A stretch of DNA of 64,000 nucleotides. Source: Zerene cesonia (taxonomy: Eukaryota > Arthropoda > Insecta > Lepidoptera > Pieridae). The notes beneath the pieces were generated by a model, which saw only the letters and a program-made list of their open reading frames with translations, did no database searches and was not told the DNA's origin. A program made the position numbers and the translations under genes. The stretch spans positions 8,271,164-8,335,163 of the forward strand of contig NC_052118.1 of NCBI RefSeq assembly GCF_012273895.1. The letters run 5' to 3'. Below are positions 12,715 through 23,632 of the stretch, piece after piece. Numbering within the stretch: position 1 is the first letter of the stretch; the number at the start of each line of letters is the position of its first letter.

Positions 12715-12809
12715 TAACAAAAACACAACAGCAATAATATTACAATTTTTAATAAACTTCTCACTTTATTTCAACAATCGAGCATATTTATTTTCTATTT
12801 CAGTTGAAT

Positions 12810-13009
12810 TCACTAATATTTATAAATGCGAAAGTTTGTAAGGATGTGTGTGTGTTTGTTATTCTTTCCCGCAAAAACTACTGAACCGATTGCAATTAAA
12901 ATTTGGTACGTAGACAGCTGAACAACTGGAATAACATATATTCAACTTTTTATCCCGATATTCCTACGGGATAAGGACTTACGCGGGTGAAACCGCGGAG
13001 CGCAGCTAG
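12810..13009 (+). mobile_element. Non-autonomous Helitron-like element, 200-bp family, copy 1
   Basis: The copy starts TCACTAATATTTATAAATGC, contains CTACTGAACCGATTGCAAT and ends with the hairpin CGCGGGTGAAACCGCG a few bases before CTAG. 5' TC, 3' CTAG and a subterminal GC hairpin are the classic Helitron termini. Length is 200 bp. The right flank is T as expected; the left flank is T rather than the usual A. Confidence 0.85.
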
Positions 13010-13540
13010 TAAAGTATTATATTGCAAACAATTATAAAAAGTAAAGACGTTTACTAAGTTTGATAAACGTGATGAATATATGATTCGACTCCGACTTTGA
13101 ATTCCAAGTATCAATTGACTACAATGCGTTCTTTCTGAGCAAATATTTTAACAATTCCCAAATGAAATTATCACGTATTCATAAATTAAATCTACCGCGG
13201 TCCCACATTCGTGTGTTCACGCTCTTTAAAGAACATTTATTCTTAACGGGACTAACATTAACGAAATTTATAAAGAATTTTTTTCTTGCAAACTCAAACA
13301 AATTTCTGTATATCTTAATAATTAAGAGCATAAAACTTTTAACTTAGTTAAGTTTTGCAACTAGTTATATTAAAGTGGCGAGATTGCTTATCCTGCCAGA
13401 GCCGAGTTAATAAAGGTAGTTGTATTTAGGTATATTCGGAACAGGCAGAGGCTGCGTTACTTTCATAAACTTTGACTACACTTTGTTAATTTGAAAGTGT
13501 TTTTGTTATATTCGGCTTTAATGCTTTGCGTTATATTATA

Positions 13541-13741
13541 CTAGCTGCGCCCCGCTGTTTCACTCGCGCAAGTCAGTATCCCGTAGGAATATCGGGATAA
13601 AAAGCTTGCCTTTATGTTATTCCAGGTGTTCAGCTATCTACGTACCAAATTTCATTGCAATCGGTTCAGTAGTTTTTGCGTGAAAGAGCAACAAAAACAC
13701 ACACATCCTTACAAACTTTCTCATTTATAATATTAGTAGGA
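13541..13741 (-). mobile_element. Non-autonomous Helitron-like element, 200-bp family, copy 2
   Basis: A minus-orientation copy of the family (201 bp), from CTAGCTGCGCCCCGCTGTTT to TATTAGTAGGA. The terminal hairpin has decayed (CACTCGCGC), so this is an older copy. Flanks are A and T. Confidence 0.85.
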
Positions 13742-16056
13742 TAGGATTTGGCGTTGTTGGTGGCAATCACTATGTGCCTAATACAGCTAAGAGTTTAAAT
13801 AAGAAAGGACGTATTCAGTATTAAGAATAAAAGTAAAACACTAATGAAAATAATGCATATACCTAATTCTGATTTCATACATCATAATTGGTTAAAGATT
13901 AATGTATAAGTGTAAAAAAAACTCTCATTGACTTTGATCGTATAGTATTGATCTTTGAAGATCGTATACTGGGTAAAGATCTCCAAATTTATCATAGAAC
14001 TCAAAACGAACTACAAATCCCAAAAAACCAATCAATTTTAGTAAAGTTTAAAGCATATGCCTTATAATTGATGAGGAGTCACGGGTTGCCGCTAACAGGT
14101 TGCGGTTCCATCGAATTCCTGCGATCCCACCAATTTAGCGGTGCGGTGCCCCTCGGCGCTGTTAGTCTGCCATAATCCAGGGCCCTTTCCTGTAGTGTTC
14201 TTTGCTTTGGATATGCGAAAATGATAAAATCCACTCTAGGGAACCTACTAGAATAGGACTTAGCAAACCCTATGATGATAGCGAAAAATGGTCAGTAGGA
14301 GAAGCGTTTACAGATTTTTTGAGTTGTAAAAAATTATTGCCATGTGTATACTTAAATGTATCATATATTTTTCATTCTCCAGGATACCTCTGACATTTAA
14401 AATACTAACATAAGTCAGAATAATATTATCTAACATCAGTCATACATTACGGTAAAAAATTTCCCATTTTCTCTTGTCGCGTAGTATATACGCGTATACG
14501 CATAGCCGATCCTTTTTTTTTAACTAATCTGCACCTCCTCAGAGCGCTCCCCTCTATTTTAATTCTCAATCTGTATGTTTGTGTGATGTTCTCATCAAAT
14601 AAGTAAGGTCCTTTATTAATCTAACGCGCTCGGGAAAATCTCAATATCTCCTCATAGACTTCCCTACATTTTTAAAAATTATATAAAATGAACGGGTGAA
14701 TAACATATAATTCAAAATTGAATGGAATAGAAATGACATCACATAAAACGCTTCCCATTTTCATAGCTGGTGTGCACACAAAATAACAACTGTTTTCCTA
14801 CTAAGCGTGGAAACTTCTGAATCAATACACCTTACTCGCTAGTGTAGGCCAAAGTTGCAGGATTTTCTTTCAAACTCCAAGTGAAGCTTGTTAAACGTAC
14901 AGCAGGTGAGGCAAAGTGTAAAATTAAAGGGAACGCTTCACGCTCGCTTGCTGCAATAAAAACCCCACTCCAGGCATAATAACAGTGTAACGTCATTCTG
15001 CGTAGATTGCATTTTAATTGTGAAAACTTAATTGCGGTGTAAAATGTTTTAAAACGTAGCAAACTGATACGCTGAAAGAATGGCGTTCGTGCTCTTCACA
15101 CGAGTTCATTAAAATAATATAATACTGTGTTTTAATAACAAAATACACTAAGCTGGTGTTATGCCTCATAATATAATACTACAGGGTATAAGATCTACTC
15201 TTACTTAGACGATAAAAATTTGATAGTTAGTCTAGGACTTCTTAAACTGTGGTTAACATATATGAATAGTGTTAATAATGATACTAACAAATATTTTCTA
15301 CAGAAAAGGTCATCCTGGGAAAGGAGCATTCCCTATTCTATAATGAGACCAAACGCAAAATATTTCCTATCAAACACAAAAATGATGAGGTCAATCGGTT
15401 GAAAACCCACGGGAGATATCGATACAAATAAAAAAATACAGTCTATTTATTTTGGCAACCGCATTTGGAAACATCGGTTAAAAAGCAGCATGCTCACATT
15501 AAAGATAAAAACATAAAGAGTAAACACATACTCTGTATGAAAATAAATCTGTTCTTCATATTGTTAAGCCATAATAATTTTCAACAGAAACTAAGCTTCC
15601 TTCAAATTGTAATGCTACTTTTCTTATTTGAAAGCGAGATATCACTAAACAATCATAAAAATTCGTTCGCCCAGTAAAAACTTATGAGGTTACAAACACA
15701 AAAATAAATGCAATCGAATTGACAACCTTTTCCTTCTTTAGAAGTTAGTTGAAAATTAAAATGCCGTGAAGAACATTCTATATTATATTCTAACGGTAGT
15801 TAAACAATTAGGAATGAAACATTCGGAGCAATAATAATAACGTTTATAGCAATGACCCTGGTTATTCGCTGCTTAGAATACTTCGACAATACGGCTGGTT
15901 TTAATGCATACGTCACTCTGATTTTAAACACGAATGAAAATATGCCTCTTTGTCTGATTTTTAGACAAAAGATAAGTTATTTTTTCGTTTTTTTAACGTG
16001 CACTTTCTGCATCTCAATTATTTTCATGTTTTTCTAATGTAACATATTATTTTTTA
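13742..16056. other. Intergenic DNA without recognised genes
   Basis: Mostly AT-rich. A more GC-rich patch at about 14070-14195 (GGTGCGGTGCCCCTCGGCGC) does not match any repeat copy in this window and has no protein-like frame. A 12-bp palindrome TATACGCGTATA lies at 14487-14498. The short open frames (14202-14393, minus 14832-15062, 15465-15677, 15852-16037) have no recognisable features. Confidence 0.55.
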
Positions 16057-16256
16057 CTAGCTGCACCCCGCGGTTTCACCCGCGTAAGTCTGTATCCCGA
16101 AGGAATATCGGAATAAAAAGTTGCCTATACGTTATTCCAGTTGTCCAGCTGTGTACGTACCAAATTTTATTGCAATCGGTTCAGCAGTTTTTGCGTGAAA
16201 GAGCAACAAACGCACACACATCCTTACAAACTTTCGCATTTATAATATTAGTAGGA
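16057..16256 (-). mobile_element. Non-autonomous Helitron-like element, 200-bp family, copy 3
   Basis: Exactly 200 bp in minus orientation, from CTAGCTGCACCCCGCGGTTT to ATATTAGTAGGA, with the hairpin CGCGGTTTCACCCGCG intact. It is flanked by A on the left and T on the right, as expected for a Helitron inserted between A and T. Confidence 0.9.
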
Positions 16257-17051
16257 TAGGATTAAAAATAATCTAATACGAAATGTGCAGTTTAGTTACA
16301 CTAAATGGCATAAAAAATAAAATAAAATTAATAGCACACGTTTATATATCATCTTTGCAGAAATGGAATTTATAATCATAACCCTTTTCGACGGTCTGAC
16401 TTCTGCAGTGGCTTAATTGGGATTATGTTGGGGAAATTAATTCAAACACAGTTTGATTTTATTGCGCGAGTCATATCATAATGCTTTTTGTTTTTCTCTT
16501 TTGTACTTATCTATACAAAAGTATTAATGTGAAGATGATTGTTATTCATCCTTATAAAATTATTACACTTATTAAGCCAAACTTTGATGAAAGAAGATTG
16601 AGTATTGATTGGTTTGTAAAAGTACCTTTATTTGTCTATCTATCTGTCTGTCTCCACACCTAAACAACTAGATCAATTTGGAAAGGATAGTTTTAGAAAC
16701 AGGAACATGAACAACATAGACAGACACACTTTCTTTCCTGCTTAAATCTGATTACAGAATGAGTTACAATTGTATACATATTAGTAATTCAGAACCCTCC
16801 TTTTTTATGTCGGTTAACCTACAATCGATTATTTAGTCATAGCTAATGTTCGACAGCAAAACAATTAGTTAACGTGGGTCGGATCGATGAGCGGGCGCTG
16901 AATCGTTATTTTATACGTTCCGTTGATTTAGGATATTGTGGATTGTTTAATTAATGAGACGAAACGTTCGGGTTGGATATTTACAATTCAGTACAGTCTG
17001 TACTTTTTGGGTTATACAATTAATCTTGTTGCTTGCTCTTACCTGATGATA

Positions 17052-17251
17052 TCCTACTAATATTATAAATGCAAAAGTTTGTAAGGATGTGTGTGTGTTT
17101 GTTACATTTTTATGCAAAAACTACTGAACTGATTGCAATAAAATTTGGTATGTAGACAGCTGGACAACTGGAATAACGTATAGGCAACTTTTTATCTCGA
17201 TATTCCTACGGGATACGGACTTACGCGGGTGAAACCGCGGGGCGCAGCTAG
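17052..17251 (+). mobile_element. Non-autonomous Helitron-like element, 200-bp family, copy 4
   Basis: Exactly 200 bp, from TCCTACTAATATTATAAATG to GCGCAGCTAG, with the 3' hairpin CGCGGGTGAAACCGCG. The left flank is A and the right flank is T. This is one of the best preserved copies and a good reference for the family. Confidence 0.92.
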
Positions 17252-17998
17252 TTTGAAATAGTTGTTACTTTATTTACACTTATAAAATAGTTGGTTACAT
17301 TTATAGTTTTATAATTCTGCATTGAGAAACAGTTCTGAATTTTCTTAAAAAAAAAATTGAATTACCAAAGTTTGGTAAACCATTTATCATACATAAAAAT
17401 GCACAATACCAATACATCGTGTACGAGAGATTTATTTACAAAATTACTTTATTTCGATAGCAATACAGGCAAACAAATTACATCCACCGAAATCATATAA
17501 AAAAGTAAATAACAAATGGCGCGAATAAAAGAAAGAAATGGCGGACGCCACCCACTTGAAAGTATTGTGAAATAATGTATCCGGCATTACGCATTTATCT
17601 ATACGCGTAACGATCCTTGAGACAAATTTGTCTAGAAAATATCCTGCTGGAATATATAGGAAGGTGATAGAAACAATTAGCTATAATAATTGTATATTAG
17701 TATGTACATTGCGTGATAAAATAATAAAGAAATAGAGAGAGATAGAAAATCGATCATAAGACGGAATTCCAACCCACGTGTTTTCGCCGTATCGTAGCAA
17801 TACTGAACTGTAGCTGCTACTTATTATCCCACTTTATTCCACCGCAATCGAGTTTCTTCTACTCTTTCAGTATTCTATTCTTAAGGACTATTTTTTTTTT
17901 TCATATATTCTTAAGCATTTTATATACTGCTACTTGAATTAAGAATGCCCACGAACTTCGCAAGGATCTGGCTCTACAGAAAGGACTTTTTTATGACA
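17252..17998. other. Intergenic DNA without recognised genes
   Basis: AT-rich with a poly(T) run near 17889-17901. No exon or RNA gene seen. Confidence 0.5.
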
Positions 17999-18334
17999 TC
18001 GACGGTAATGGAGCTGGTGGGTCGCCTGATGATAAGCGCTACCACTGCCCATGAACATTTGGAGAGGCGTATGGTGGATTGTAGCGTACGTACGTCGCTA
18101 TAAATGTATTGTCGACTTATTGGAAAAGGGATTAACAAAAAGGGATTGACGAGAGGAAAGTAAAGGAGAGGATTGGGAAAGGGTAAGGAAAAGGATATGG
18201 ATCTCTGGTTCCCCCACTCACTGAACGAAACACAGTAGCATGCTACTATTTTACGCCGGCCTTCTATGGAGATGTGGTACTTCCCCGGTGTGAGCCGGCC
18301 TAATTCGTGCCGAAGCGTGCTCGATTATCACATT
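17999..18334 (-). repeat. A-tailed SINE-like repeat, near full length
   Basis: This copy carries all family blocks: GGAGCTGGTGGGTCGCCTGA, CTACCACTGCCCATGAACAT, GGTAAGGAAAAGGATATGG, CCCCCACTCACTGAACG, GGTACTTCCCCGG and CCGAAGCGTGCTCG. A T-run (CTTTTTTATG) at its left edge is the complement of an A-rich tail, so the retroposon sense is minus. Confidence 0.75.
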
Positions 18335-18864
18335 CAGTCAAACAGGATTTGTGGTTGAGCTTTCGTGAAAATGGTTAAACCTATGTACTTTAACTCGAAA
18401 CGTGGAGCAAGAACCTTCCTAACTCTTCTATTGAATGTTATGAAAAAATCAGTAAAAAAATGTGTTATAATTTTGAATACCATAACATAATATTAATCCA
18501 CTTGAAAGGAAGCCATAATATTTTGAGACTGTATTGGGTGTCAGTTACCCTTTCAGTCCCACGTTTGGAAATATGATCACGCCTTTAATCGTTGCTTAGA
18601 CTGTCTAGGAATGTTTTTGTTTTAGAAATAATAACTCTAAAAATACCTCCCAAAAAGCGCTCGCTTATATCAGTGTTGTATTATTTCTCTTCTTAAATTT
18701 TAGAGAACTTATTTACAATTTTTTTTTTTTTTTAGTTTAATGTGTAACATGATTCCAGATTCAAAATTGTGATGATGTAGGTTCTAAAATTTACATGTTT
18801 TATGTAAAGAGTTTCTTTAAATCTTTTATCTTTAAGACTATTGGTACATTTTTATGTTATACCG

Positions 18865-19193
18865 GGCAATTGAACTGGGTATTCGCCTGCTAGTAAGTTT
18901 CCACCAAACCTCATGAACGTTAGTTGTAAAGCAATAAATAATGCAAATACGTGTCCGATTTTAATACATATTATATACATTAGATATACATAAGAGAATG
19001 GAAAACATTGAAGCCGGGAATAAAAAAATTGACGGGAAGGGCTAGTAAATGAGCTCGGACCTCCATCCTCCGTGCGAAACACTGGTGCATTCGTATACTC
19101 ATATTCACGTCGATCCACTGTGGAGATGTGGTTTCTTCATTCCAGGCAGCAAGCAGTAGTTTCCATTCCTGCCGAAGCCTGCTCGATTTCTAG
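18865..19193 (-). repeat. A-tailed SINE-like repeat, diverged copy
   Basis: Recognisable family words are TATTCGCCTGCTAGTAAG, CTCATGAACG, GCGAAACACTGGTGC, GTGGAGATGTGGT and CCTGCCGAAGCCTGCTCG. The middle is much changed. The 88-codon minus frame at 18852-19118 lies inside the repeat. Confidence 0.6.
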
Positions 19194-21488
19194 ATTAACG
19201 ATTTTTAGTTACATGGAACAATCTTCATAATATTAGCAACTAAAGAAAATTATAATAAATCAGCAAACAAGCTGTAAATATCTGTTCTGTACCTATGTGC
19301 TTTTGATTTTCACAAACAGAAGCGAGTTCTTCATTCTATAATACACAAACGTTATGAGCAAAACTCGAAACATACTACTACGCGACGCCTTCCGCGACTT
19401 AATTTCAACTCCCCTTCTGGCTCCCCACATCTATATCGGTTGTTAAATAAATGTTAAGTCGCTCGCAGCGAAATAAGACTCCAATATTTCTTTATTCACC
19501 CTTCTCACGAGACCCAAGCAAGTTATATTGCATATCTTTTGCAATAACAGTAACGTTTGACCCTCCCGTTCTACTATTTTTATGTGAGCGCATCGCGGAT
19601 TCCTAGATTAAATTTGGCAAGACTCGCCTCTGATAAGGAATCAGATTCAAACTTTTGCTATTTTTGTAGACGAAATACGAAATTGGCTGCACTTTACGTC
19701 TGTAAAAGTATGCTTTTAAATTTTCATGGATATTAAGTCAAAAGTTGTTTCCTTTTGTTCGAACGCATAAAAGATGCATTTAGTTGTGGAGCAATTTGCA
19801 ATATAAATATTTATGTGTGACTTAACAGACATAAACAATATGTGTAACTTTTTATTATATCTGTATAACGTGATCAGCATTATAAAAATGGCTGATTTAT
19901 ACAATATGGCCATTATTATATTGACCACGTGTATTATAAAAAGTCTCAATATAGTTTGGAAAATTGTCTTTTTTTGATTATCGATGCGATGATTTGTAAG
20001 AAAACCTTACAATTTTGTTTTATGTTATATACTTCGTTCTATTCAAAGGAATGTTTCTATGTCGGTATAATATATCAACTTTTCGTTTTTATCAGTAAAT
20101 TCAGACATCTCCCAGGATTCAATAAACATTACACGGATAATATCTTCATACAACTTAAGCTAAACTACGGAAGGAGAGTCAAATGCGATTACATCGTTCA
20201 GGATATACATTCACAAAACTTGTCCATGTTGCAGTAAAACCTTACATTCAGATTTATTAAAATAGTTTAAGTAGATAAAAAACCAGTCGCGTCGTTTCTA
20301 ATTGTAAAAAATATAATCCGATATTTAATTTTTTCCATAACTCGCTTATTGTAATTAAGAAGAATTTGATAAGAATATGTATTTTTTGAAATACGTTTTC
20401 TCAAAGCATTATAAAGCGTAGCATAAATACCGCTATCAATTCACCCGTATTACGAACTGAATTGTTCTTAATCGGTTGCTTCATTAGAAAATTTGAATAA
20501 TAAATACCAAATAATTACGTTAATGTTTGGCAATCAACCATCGTACACTCTATACTCACCAACGTGCAATGCTAAGATTAAACGGTAAGCTTTTGGTATG
20601 CCTTACTAATGCTGATCATGAATAACTCAACTCAAATGTACAAACTCCGCGGTGTCTTAACTAAAATACTTAATGTCTTTAAACACTTCACAAAGACTGC
20701 AGCTCTTTCGTAGGAATTAACGAGACCATTTTTAATTACTGAGACCTGCAAAGACTGTAAATTTCAGTAATAGAACTTTAAACCAGCTCCTTGCTGAAGA
20801 CACTATCAGCCAATACTGCCAACATCAAAAAAAAACCACATACCAACTGCGAAGAAATAGAAGGAGGTAGTAAAGTAACAACAATTTTTGTATGACCTTC
20901 AAGACATATGTAACATCTCAGTCTCCCCGTGACCATGCTCGCTGTAAAGTGTAATATAATGAATAAACCGCGTTTAAAATCCGTTAAAAAGTTTTTAATT
21001 TCTAAATGTATAATACTCGCGTAAAATCAAACACAAGAAAATACCAGCTCATTGCTTTGTTATTATGGTACTTTCTTGTTCAAACATCAAATATGTCACA
21101 ATTCACATAAACATGCACATTGTACTGTACACTGACTTCCTCTGCCACAAAAATTTTCGCGTTTAACATTAAATATTAAATATCTGTTTAGAAATTGCCT
21201 AATTTTTATAGTTTAACTACAACATGCTCAGCAGAATGTTGTTCTGATATTTTGCCAGTATAGGCAAAATTGTTAAACTTTACCGAGTTTATATAGGAAT
21301 GTAAGACTTCTTGTATAATCTTAGTACTAAGACGGTATGTTCTGTGATAAATTAAACGTGCTTACCCCTTTCACATAACCCAATAGATTTAAAATTATTA
21401 TCTAGTCGTCTTTAAATTTAACGTTCTCGACATACATCATAATATGTATTTGAAATACAATTGCTCTAAAAAATATGTTTTCATTTAG
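19194..21488. other. Intergenic DNA without recognised genes
   Basis: No exon, RNA gene or clear repeat is recognised. The open frames at 19929-20237 and minus 19716-19949 are AT-driven and have no motif. Confidence 0.55.
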
Positions 21489-21545
21489 TACTAGCGATCC
21501 GCCCCGGCTTCACCCATAGTGGCCGTTTCCGACATTTGCGCTTAG
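21489..21545 (-). repeat. Helitron-like terminal fragment (decayed)
   Basis: GTACTAGCGATCCGCCCCGG followed by CTTCACCC resembles the CTAG...GCCCCGGCTTC end of Helitron-like elements in the window. The rest of the element is not recognisable. Confidence 0.4.
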
Positions 21546-21894
21546 AAACACATTTGGCGATTCATTTTTATTCAATTAGATTATTGTCATTGTCTTACTG
21601 ACTGATTTTTATATCTGTATATGGTCAAAAGTTTTACCTTTGAAACTTATAGTTCAAAAGTAGAAATAAAGCACTTCCTAATTGGTGGTAAATGGTAAAT
21701 CTATGTTGAGATTATTAAAAAGTGCTTCTATATGAAGTCAAATTAAATAACTAATTGTTTGAGATTGGAATCTTTGAGTGTGAGTTTGAAAAATACTTTT
21801 GCTAAAACTATTTTATATTATGTGTTGTATATACATTTTATAAATGGCTACATCAAAAAGATACTATCAATTTTAACGAATTGAGGTAGTTGCA

Positions 21895-22212
21895 GTGGTG
21901 GCTCAGTGGTGAGAACCTCGGACTTCAAAATCAATAAGTCGGGGTTCGAGACCGGGCGAGCGTGCAGGAAATAAATTGATTTTTCAATTTATCTGCGCAT
22001 GTAGATAACATCACCACTGCTTAAAACGGTGAAGGAAAACATCGTGAGGAAACCGGCATGTCCGAGAATTAAAAAAGTTCGACGACATGTGACATCTGCC
22101 AACCCGCACTTGGCCAGCGTGGTGGATTATGGCCTGAACCCTCATAGGAGGCCTGTGTCCCAGCAGTGGGAACATATATGGGCTGATGATGATGATGATG
22201 ATTATGATAATA
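21895..22212 (+). mobile_element. tRNA-derived SINE, Metulj/HaSE-like, near full length
   Basis: The head GTGGTGGCTCAGTGGTGAG contains an A box, and GGGGTTCGAGACCGGG contains a B box. The body includes CGGTGAAGGAAAACATCGTG and CAGCAGTGGGAACATATATG, and the 3' end is a (GAT)n tail at about 22185-22202. This matches the layout of common lepidopteran tRNA-SINEs; the family name is from memory and unchecked. Overlapping open frames on both strands (22029-22232; minus 22011-22253 and 22069-22410) are by-products. Confidence 0.88.
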
Positions 22213-22476
22213 AATTGGTTGTGTATAAATAATTCTCGAAATAATAAGAGCAATTATCCCTCGGTACACGAGCGTTATTTTATTTAAAGCGAGACGAATT
22301 AGGTGCAATAAGTGTGATATATGAATGCTCAGTGCGGCTATTACGTTGAAACATTTATTTTTTGTACTACAAATCATAAATACTTTTATATTGCATGCTA
22401 TACATTGCATGACTATAGCTCTTGATTACTTATATTGAGTGAAATTTTACAATTAACTTCTACGTTGATATTATTG

Positions 22477-22521
22477 CCTTGAATGAGATTGGTTATATTC
22501 TATAACCAATCTCATTCAAGG
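22477..22521. repeat. Perfect inverted repeat, 21-bp arms, 3-nt loop
   Basis: The left arm 22477-22497 (CCTTGAATGAGATTGGTTAT plus A) is the exact reverse complement of 22501-22521, with TTC as the loop. Outside the perfect arms, TAACTTC...TGATAT on the left pairs imperfectly with ATATCATGTGAAGTTA on the right, so the whole foldback is about 80-90 nt. No other copy is seen in the window. Confidence 0.95.
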
Positions 22522-22664
22522 ATATCATGTGAAGTTATGTTCATTACAGGCTAATGTTTGACTTATTTTTATAGATTCGCTTATGATAAATCAAAGATTG
22601 AATTATATTATCATATATAGTGTAATAGAATTAAACATAATATATTTATTTAATTAACTGGGAG

Positions 22665-22750
22665 TATAAGCTTGGTAGTAAAGACGTCAGACTTAAATAA
22701 AAAAGTCGGGCGTACAAAAAAATAGGTTGACTTTTCAGTTTATCTGCATA
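22665..22750 (+). repeat. Metulj/HaSE-like SINE fragment cut by a Helitron-like insertion
   Basis: TTGGTAGTAAAGACGTCAGA, AAAAAGTCGGGCGTAC and GACTTTTCAGTTTATCTGCA match the head and middle of the SINE at 21895. The match stops at the left edge of the Helitron-like element at 22751, and the SINE does not clearly resume beyond it. Confidence 0.55.
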
Positions 22751-22928
22751 CTAGCTGCGCCCCGCGGTTTCACCCGCGTAAGTCCGTATCCCGTAAGAAT
22801 ATCGAGATGAGAAGTTGCCTATATGTTATTCCAGTTGTTCAGCTATCTACTACATAGCAATCAGTTCAGTAGTTTTTGCGTGAAAGAGCAACAAACACAC
22901 ACATTTATAATAGTAGTAGGAAGTAGGA
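22751..22928 (-). mobile_element. Non-autonomous Helitron-like element, 200-bp family, copy 5 (shortened)
   Basis: CTAGCTGCGCCCCGCGGTTT at the left end, hairpin intact, then a body with small deletions near CTATCTACTACATAGCAATC and near the CACACACA tract. The right edge shows a duplicated GTAGTAGGAAGTAGGAT. About 178 bp. It is inserted in a SINE fragment. Confidence 0.85.
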
Positions 22929-23221
22929 TTGTTTTGACATCGATTACCTACAAAGGAAAGTTGGTGCTGGCGTGACCCAACATTCTCGATTTTACCATGA
23001 ATTAGTACCTTAATATAATTAAAAATGCTTTGAGTATATTAAAACAGCGGCTTCCTAGGAATTTCCTGATGTCGCCGGTCTCTGGAGCGTTATCTACGTG
23101 CAGTTTGCGAAAGCTTCTCCGGGTATTATTTGCGTCAGAAGTATTTTTCTTGATTAAAATTTGTCTTATAGTTGCATTGATTGAATTTATTAAACCATAT
23201 TATGTATTAATAGTATATATG

Positions 23222-23398
23222 CTATATATAAAATTCTCGTGTCACAATGTTAGTCTCTATACTCCTCCGAAACGGCTTGACCGATTCCTCTGAAATTTGG
23301 TAAGCATATTGGGTAGGTCTGAGAATCGGCTAACATCTATTTTTCATACCACTAAACGATAAGAGTAAGGCAGAACAGCGTTTGCCGGGTGCAGCTAG
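23222..23398 (+). mobile_element. Helitron-like element, second subfamily, copy 1
   Basis: TATATAAAATTCTCGTGTCA, then ACTCCTCCGAAACGGCTTGA, then TAAGAGTAAGGCAGAACAGC, ending GGGTGCAGCTAG followed by T. It is nearly the same as 58083-58261 and ends in CTAG like a Helitron. The 87-codon frame at 23030-23293 partly overlaps it and is not taken as a gene. Confidence 0.75.
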
Positions 23399-23509
23399 TA
23401 TGCTATAAGTGTATATTACAATATTTAAGGATATTTATATCATTATGTTTTTTACAAAAAACGCCTTTAAATTGTCAGAATTAAACCTAATTAAAAAGAC
23501 ACCACATGG

Positions 23510-23632
23510 AGGGCGCTAACTTTCAAATAAAATAAATCATAAAATCAGATCGCTTTGTAAAAAGTTATGATTTAAAAAAAAACAAAAAACACAATCGAAT
23601 ACCTCCACCCTTTTTTGAAGTCGGTTAAAAAG
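23510..23632 (-). repeat. Repeat with ACCGACTTC terminus
   Basis: Read on the minus strand it starts TTTTTAACCGACTTCAAAAA, then GGGTGGAGGTATTCGATTGT. A sister end is at 57656-57740. Ends of this type are frequent in lepidopteran DNA; the class (MITE or other) is not clear from two copies. Confidence 0.55.

Noticed and set aside
14487..14498. 12-bp palindrome TATACGCGTATA
   Set aside because: Short, alternating purine-pyrimidine, and within chance expectation for 64 kb.
22011..22410. Overlapping open frames on both strands
   Set aside because: All lie in the Metulj/HaSE-like SINE and its GAT tail.
23030..23293. 87-codon open frame with a leucine/isoleucine-rich segment
   Set aside because: Its second half runs into a Helitron-like element, no start context or splice pattern supports it, and no family is recognised.
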